DNA from: Gorsachius magnificus
Taxonomy: Eukaryota > Chordata > Aves > Pelecaniformes > Ardeidae
Direction of reading: 5' to 3'
NCBI GenBank assembly: GCA_034008185.1
Contig: CM067083.1
Coordinates: forward strand, 121,525,337-121,589,336
DNA: 64,000 nt
Positions 62,801-64,000 of the stretch are shown here, in pieces; position 1 is the stretch's first letter; the number at the start of each line of letters is the position of its first letter. The notes under the pieces are model-generated. The model was given only the letters and a program-made list of their open reading frames with translations. It made no database searches and had not been told where the DNA came from. The translations under genes and the position numbers were made by a program.

Positions 62801-64000
62801 TCAAGAGGCCTTGACTCAGTGTCTGAATTTTCAGTTTATATCCGTTATATGAATGAAAGAACCTCACCCTGCCAAAGGAAAGAAAGTGCAGAATTATCCA
62901 ATTAACATTCCTTGGTCTCTCGATCTGTTTCCTGATCATTTCTCTGACATCAGGAGATATGTGTATATGGACAGAAGAGGGTCCATTAATATCTGGACTG
63001 AAGTTTAGTGAATAGTCCAGGAGTTTATTGGTGAGACAATCTGGTTACTGCAGGACTGGATGATGAAAAGGAAAAGAGGAGTCCAGGCTTGGAAAGGACA
63101 CAAGTGGGAAGGGGCTGATAACAAGTCAAGGGTATTTGTTTCCACAGGTATCCTGGGGTCACCACACCAGTCTTCTCTTAGTCCTTCCTTGTGATTCACT
63201 CACATCAGGTAATCACTAGCTTTGACTCACCAGGATGCTTATTTTTCCTTGCTAATGGGAGGATATTAATCGCAATATTCTCCCGACTTAGGTATGGTGC
63301 TGTCAAATAGCAACAGCAGTAAGAAAGCCAAGGGAAGCCCGCAGGCAATGCCTTCCTTACAATGATTCTTTTCCATCACCAAGCATTTTGGCATTCTTGC
63401 ATCCCTAAAAATTAAAACCTACAAAATTAATCATTTCCCTTAGATAGCTAGATACATCCTTGCCTGCAAGATCTGTGTGCTGGGGGTGTTCCTTTTAATG
63501 CCATATAAATACTTAGCCATGGGCTTACCTGGGTAATCATGCCTAAATTCTGCCCTGAAGGCAACCATCCTTGGCGCTGATGAGCCACTGGAAGGAGCAT
63601 ATTGCATGCTTAGATTAAATATAAGTTGGAGACCTTTTCCCTGCATTATTTGTTTTTCCCTGGAAATATCTTCTCTGAGAGGTACTGTTTGGGTCTATTT
63701 ATGTTTTATTCAAAATGAAAAATAAGGTCCATTATTTGCCATAGGTACTGGCTGTACCAGATGGATCTTTGGTATAAAAAAAAATTATATTTCTAACATT
63801 GGTAATTATAAACCCTTTAAAAAAAAGAAATTGAGCCTACTCACATACCTTAGGCTGGATAATGAATTATATTTAGTGGTATGCTGGCAAGGACCTTGGG
63901 ATATTTTTCACCTTCTTTTATTGCACTGAAAAAACATCAGGCAGACATTTGCTGCACAAAAGATTTTCTGGGCAGGGATATTGGGGGACTATCAATCCCT
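59826..64000. other. non-coding stretch to window end
   Basis: No gene recognised. It has an AT microsatellite at about 60593-60640 and a G-rich tract at 61728-61766. Otherwise AT-rich single-copy sequence. Confidence 0.5.
61728..61766 (+). other. G-rich tract with G-quadruplex potential
   Basis: GGGGGGG, GGGGG, GGG, then GGAGGAGGG and GGGG lie within 39 bp with short loops, meeting the usual four-run rule. No promoter or gene is recognisable beside it. Confidence 0.7.

Noticed and set aside
1..64000. CRISPR arrays, bacterial operons, tRNA or rRNA genes
   Set aside because: No regularly spaced direct repeats with unique spacers, no ribosome-binding-site/ORF trains, and no complete tRNA cloverleaf or rRNA segment was found. 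The window is vertebrate.

Overview
This window looks like avian nuclear DNA with no protein-coding gene that I can support. The evidence is several CR1 retrotransposon copies with the bird-type 3' tail of repeated ATTCTRTG-like octamers, four long terminal repeats of two avian endogenous-retrovirus LTR groups, faint MIR-type SINE remnants, and AT-rich single-copy sequence with almost no long open frames. From memory of bird repeats, the LTR group starting TGTCRTGGTTTAACC and the CR1 variety ending in AACCTAAATGATTCT are common in Neoaves, so a non-galliform bird is my best guess; the species is not determinable by eye.

Layout: 0-1 kb, unique sequence. 1036-1651, a minus-strand solo LTR with a perfect 5-bp target duplication. 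2.2-2.4 kb, a probable old tRNA-derived fold-back repeat. 2.4-13.5 kb, AT-rich unique sequence with one short CR1 and simple repeats. 13.5-19 kb, old CR1 and MIR fragments around several stretches that look like conserved non-coding DNA. 20.6-21.5 kb, a diverged direct duplication. 23.4-26.8 kb, a second fold-back locus and two CR1 tails. 28.9-30.2 kb, the longest CR1, a decayed reverse-transcriptase copy. 34.2-35.2 kb, a plus-strand solo LTR with a perfect 5-bp duplication, followed by old CR1 pieces. 37.9-47.4 kb, mostly unique. 47.4-49.2 kb, two LTRs of different groups facing each other 74 bp apart. 49.2-64 kb, unique DNA with three CR1 fragments, small tandem repeats, a homeodomain/POU motif cluster near 55.1 kb and a G-quadruplex-like tract near 61.7 kb.

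No genes work together here. The plausible functional content is regulatory: candidate conserved non-coding elements, and LTR promoters and polyadenylation signals left by retroviral insertions. The open frames in the window (mostly 60-150 codons) look like chance frames, or lie inside LTRs and CR1 copies; only the CR1 frames match a protein family I recognise. I found no new enzyme, defence or mobile system. The observations most worth checking are the LTR internal tandem array shared by the two TGTATTGGG-type LTRs, the paired fold-back repeats, the unnamed duplication at 20.6/21.3 kb and the motif cluster at 55 kb.
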